6,678 nucleotides of DNA from Patescibacteria group bacterium (lineage in GTDB: Bacteria; Patescibacteriota; Minisyncoccia; Phycocordibacterales; UBA6065), in the NCBI GenBank assembly GCA_028866595.1, contig JAGWHV010000043.1, positions 1-6,678 on the forward strand. Reading direction: 5' to 3'. Under the pieces are notes generated by a model. That model had not been told where the DNA came from and searched no databases. It saw only the letters and a program-made list of their open reading frames with translations. A program made the position numbers and the translations under genes. Below are positions 5,617-6,678 of the stretch, piece by piece. Positions within the stretch are counted from its first letter, which is position 1. Each line of letters begins with the position of its first letter.

Positions 5617-6114
5617 ATGATCTTCGATTTGCAGGATAGAGATTCCGTCGGAGTGATGCAGGGCTTTCTCGCCAATACCCGGGCAAAAGGCAAAACCGTC
5701 GGCCTAACATCCGGGTGCTTCGACCTCATCCATTTTCATCATTTCGGTTTCTTCCTCCGCTGTCGGCGCCACTGCGACTACCTCGTCGTCGGCGTCGATT
5801 CGGACGAGCTCGTCCGCTCGCTCAAAGGCACTTCGCGGCCGATCATCCCCGACTTTCGTCGAGCGATCATGGTCGACGCGCTCAAGCCGGTGTCGTTCGC
5901 CTTTATCATGAACGGCCTCGCCGATTTCGGACGGGCGGCGGAGATGTGCAAGCCAGACGTCATCTTCAAGAACGAGGCGTTTAAAGGCAAAGAGACCGAC
6001 ATCGTCGGTCGCGAGCACGCCAAGCGCATTATGATCATCGATGACCAGCTCGACCATTCGTCGACGACGGACATCATCAGCTCTCTGCGGCGCAGGCGCG
6101 CGAGGAGGGCCTGA
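5617..6114 (+). CDS. Nucleotidyltransferase (adenylyl-/cytidylyltransferase fold), HldE C-terminal/glycerol-3-P cytidylyltransferase-like
   Basis: The 165-residue product has the layout of small HxGH-type nucleotidyltransferases, which transfer AMP or CMP to a phosphorylated sugar or alcohol. Signatures are TSGCFDLIH (31-39) with the adjoining FHHFGFF (40-46), DYLVVGVDSDELVRSLKG (54-71), a RPIIPDFRRA segment (74-83), and a C-terminal HSSTTDII (147-154) matching the family's STxII motif. The usual HxGH is HFHH (39-42), so the conserved glycine is replaced by histidine. The length is close to the stand-alone HldE-type domain; no sugar-kinase domain or partner gene is nearby, so the substrate is undetermined. 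The ATG at 5617 fits the promoter spacing; a GTG at 5599 in frame would add six residues and overlap the -10 box. The last residues are strongly basic (RRRRARR). The gene is divergent from the membrane-protein gene and is followed at once by a terminator, so it is monocistronic. Confidence 0.88.
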   Translation: MIFDLQDRDSVGVMQGFLANTRAKGKTVGLTSGCFDLIHFHHFGFFLRCRRHCDYLVVGVDSDELVRSLKGTSRPIIPDFRRAIMVDALKPVSFAFIMNGLADFGRAAEMCKPDVIFKNEAFKGKETDIVGREHAKRIMIIDDQLDHSSTTDIISSLRRRRARRA

Positions 6115-6116
6115 CG

Positions 6117-6148
6117 ATCCCGCGGATCCATTCCGCGGGATTTTATTT
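6117..6148 (+). terminator. Rho-independent terminator of the nucleotidyltransferase gene
   Basis: A perfect 9-bp stem, ATCCCGCGG (6117-6125) with CCGCGGGAT (6133-6141), encloses a 7-base loop and is followed by TTTTATTT. It begins two bases after the TGA stop codon, which confirms that this transcript ends here and that the structured region to the right needs its own promoter. Confidence 0.9.
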
Positions 6149-6191
6149 AGTCGCACAACCCCCTTTGTTGGTATATAGACCTCTAGCGCGC

Positions 6192-6221
6192 TTGTGCATT
6201 ATCACTCAATTGAAATATATC
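6192..6221 (+). promoter_or_regulatory. Candidate promoter ahead of the structured RNA region
   Basis: TTGTGC (6192-6197) and TATATC (6216-6221, 4 of 6) are separated by 18 bases in an AT-rich stretch. It would start a transcript near 6228, running through the hairpin block to the terminator at 6620, about 390 bases. The match is modest. Confidence 0.25.
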
Positions 6222-6285
6222 GGGAATTTATCGGCCTTTACCGAACGCCCTTCAAGACCGAAGATCGACGCGCACGAGAGAAGAA

Positions 6286-6500
6286 TGGCCACCTCCCCGT
6301 AAGGGTCGGTGGCCAGGCGGGCAGGTGTTCCAAGCACCTCCCGTCCTCGGACGTGCAAGTTAAATCCGACCACGCCCGCATAATTGGTGTTACGTCTCCA
6401 ACCTGGGGAAAGTTTCCCGGAGAGTCGTATCTCAATTCGCGCGCTGGGCTCCCGCGTATCGACGGAAAGCCGTCATATTGCCGCCCACAGGGGCCAGCAG
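6286..6500 (+). ncRNA. Dense multi-hairpin region, candidate structured RNA of unknown family
   Basis: At least five helices follow one another. Helix 1: TGGCCACC (6286-6293) with GGTGGCCA (6308-6315), perfect, capped by CCC-GTAA-GGG, a GNRA tetraloop. Helix 2: GGCGGG-C-AGGTG (6316-6327) with CACCT-CCCGTC (6335-6345), starting on the very next base. Helix 3: TCGGA (6347-6351) with TCCGA (6365-6369). Helix 4: TACG-TCTCC (6391-6399) with GGAGA-GT-CGTA (6419-6429), closing an inner GGGAA/TTCCC hairpin. Helix 5: GACGG-AAAG-CCGTC (6461-6474), enclosed by GCTGG (6443-6447) with CCAGC (6494-6498). No long coding frame makes sense here. I looked for hallmarks of tmRNA, RNase P RNA, SRP RNA and cobalamin riboswitches and saw none. 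It may be an independent ncRNA or the leader of the mini-frame at 6543. The plus strand is preferred because of the 3' terminator at 6584-6620. Confidence 0.55.
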
Positions 6501-6505
6501 CTCAG

Positions 6506-6511
6506 TATAAA
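6506..6511 (+). promoter_or_regulatory. Possible -10 box (TATAAA) for the mini-ORF
   Basis: TATAAA (5 of 6) lies 31 bases upstream of the ATG at 6543 and would give a transcript of about 100 bases ending at the terminator. No -35 is seen at normal spacing (TTGCCG at 6478 is 22 bases away). It is an alternative to transcription from near 6228. Confidence 0.25.
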
Positions 6512-6530
6512 CGTAGATTAACCGTTCTTG

Positions 6531-6539
6531 AAAGGAGGT
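6531..6539 (+). promoter_or_regulatory. Perfect Shine-Dalgarno sequence (AAAGGAGGT)
   Basis: AAAGGAGGT is fully complementary to the usual 16S rRNA 3' end (ACCTCCTTT), and the GGAGG core ends 4 bases before the ATG at 6543. No other start codon in this window has anything comparable, which makes this site stand out and is the main support for translation of the mini-frame. Confidence 0.6.
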
Positions 6540-6542
6540 CAC

Positions 6543-6575
6543 ATGATCCCGAAAATCGGACCGTGGCCGCCGTAA
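6543..6575 (+). CDS. Candidate 10-codon leader peptide MIPKIGPWPP
   Basis: The frame ATG to TAA encodes MIPKIGPWPP. Its support comes from context: a perfect Shine-Dalgarno sequence just upstream, and a 13-bp terminator that begins 8 bases after the stop codon. The peptide ends Trp-Pro-Pro directly before the stop. Consecutive prolines, and proline before a stop codon, are known to slow peptide transfer or release (TnaC stalls at its final Pro; WPP-type endings occur in engineered SecM-like arrest peptides). A ribosome paused at the stop would cover the start of the terminator stem and could allow read-through, as in attenuation by leader peptides. The downstream gene would lie beyond the window. 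It could equally be a free micropeptide or chance. I do not recognise the peptide. Confidence 0.35.
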   Translation: MIPKIGPWPP

Positions 6576-6583
6576 AGGCCCAG

Positions 6584-6620
6584 CAAAAGGCGCCCGTTCA
6601 GTCGGGCGCCTTTTGTTTTT
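6584..6620 (+). terminator. Strong Rho-independent terminator (possible attenuator)
   Basis: The perfect 13-bp stem CAAAAGGCGCCCG (6584-6596) with CGGGCGCCTTTTG (6603-6615) has a 6-base loop (TTCAGT) and is followed by five T's (6616-6620). It defines the 3' end of whatever is transcribed from the structured block. Its closeness to the mini-frame's stop codon makes an attenuator role plausible. Confidence 0.92.
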
Positions 6621-6678
6621 CTGCCCATCCTCTCCGGTTGGCAACGGCAAGGTACGATTGGTCGTCATCACTGCTAAC
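6621..6678. other. Right edge, no feature seen
   Basis: The last 58 bases after the terminator contain no recognisable promoter, start codon with ribosome-binding site, or repeat. The next gene, if regulated by the elements to the left, starts beyond the window. Confidence 0.5.

Noticed and set aside
5511..5729. Upstream extension of the membrane protein to 5729
   Set aside because: It spans the divergent promoters and overlaps the nucleotidyltransferase coding region; the added residues look like random translation.
5704..6156. 150-codon minus-strand frame opposite the nucleotidyltransferase
   Set aside because: It is the shadow of a well-supported gene and reads through that gene's terminator hairpin.
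6316..6380. tRNA-like fold (GCGGGC with GCCCGC closing two hairpins)
   Set aside because: The would-be T arm has a 13-base loop instead of 7 with no TTCRA motif, and no anticodon arm or CCA end is present.
6228..6620. tmRNA, RNase P RNA or SRP RNA identity for the structured region
   Set aside because: The length would fit tmRNA or RNase P, but I found no TTCGA acceptor-arm pattern or Ala-Ala-ending tag, no GAGGAAAGTCC core, and no GGAAGGAAGC-type SRP loop on either strand.
6238..6671. Two minus-strand frames (65 and 79 codons) across the right-hand region
   Set aside because: They run antisense through the dense helices and the strong terminator, lack ribosome sites, and show no protein-like pattern.

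Overview
The window reads as a piece of a Patescibacteria (Candidate Phyla Radiation, Parcubacteria-like) genome. Three things suggest this: a huge secreted protein whose C-terminus starts a peptidoglycan-binding-like repeat of the kind common in Parcubacteria surface proteins; a two-helix membrane protein ending in a 'GILNPK' tail that I associate from memory with that group; and genes with almost no 5' leader, where the -10 element lies 6-9 bases before the start codon. No database search was possible, so the lineage is an inference.

Layout. Positions 1-3110 (minus strand) hold one uninterrupted reading frame of at least 1036 codons that runs off the left edge. It encodes an exported multidomain surface protein: signal peptide, LamG/concanavalin-like domain, Fn3-like domain, long parallel beta-helix, second Fn3-like domain, Ser/Thr linker, then the start of a peptidoglycan-binding-like domain. 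A short divergent promoter region (3111-3192) separates it from a plus-strand LpxH-like metallophosphoesterase (3193-3867). Positions 3868-4120 carry no convincing gene but hold two strong hairpins; the second is a nested, apparently bidirectional terminator between convergent genes.

Positions 4121-5510 carry three minus-strand genes: a 144-residue two-helix membrane protein with a Cys/Met/His-rich external loop, a membrane-anchored His-rich extracytoplasmic protein, and a small basic hypothetical protein that has its own TATAAT box. The first two may form a metal-handling unit. A divergent promoter pair (5511-5616) leads on the plus strand to an HxGH-type nucleotidyltransferase (5617-6114), which ends at a clear terminator.

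The right end (6149-6678) has no ordinary gene, yet it is the most intriguing part. A block of closely packed hairpins (about 6286-6500, one with a GNRA tetraloop) is followed by the only textbook Shine-Dalgarno sequence I noticed in the window, a 10-codon reading frame (MIPKIGPWPP, stop) and a perfect 13-bp terminator. This looks like a structured RNA and/or a leader-peptide attenuator controlling something beyond the window. I could not match it to a known RNA family by eye.
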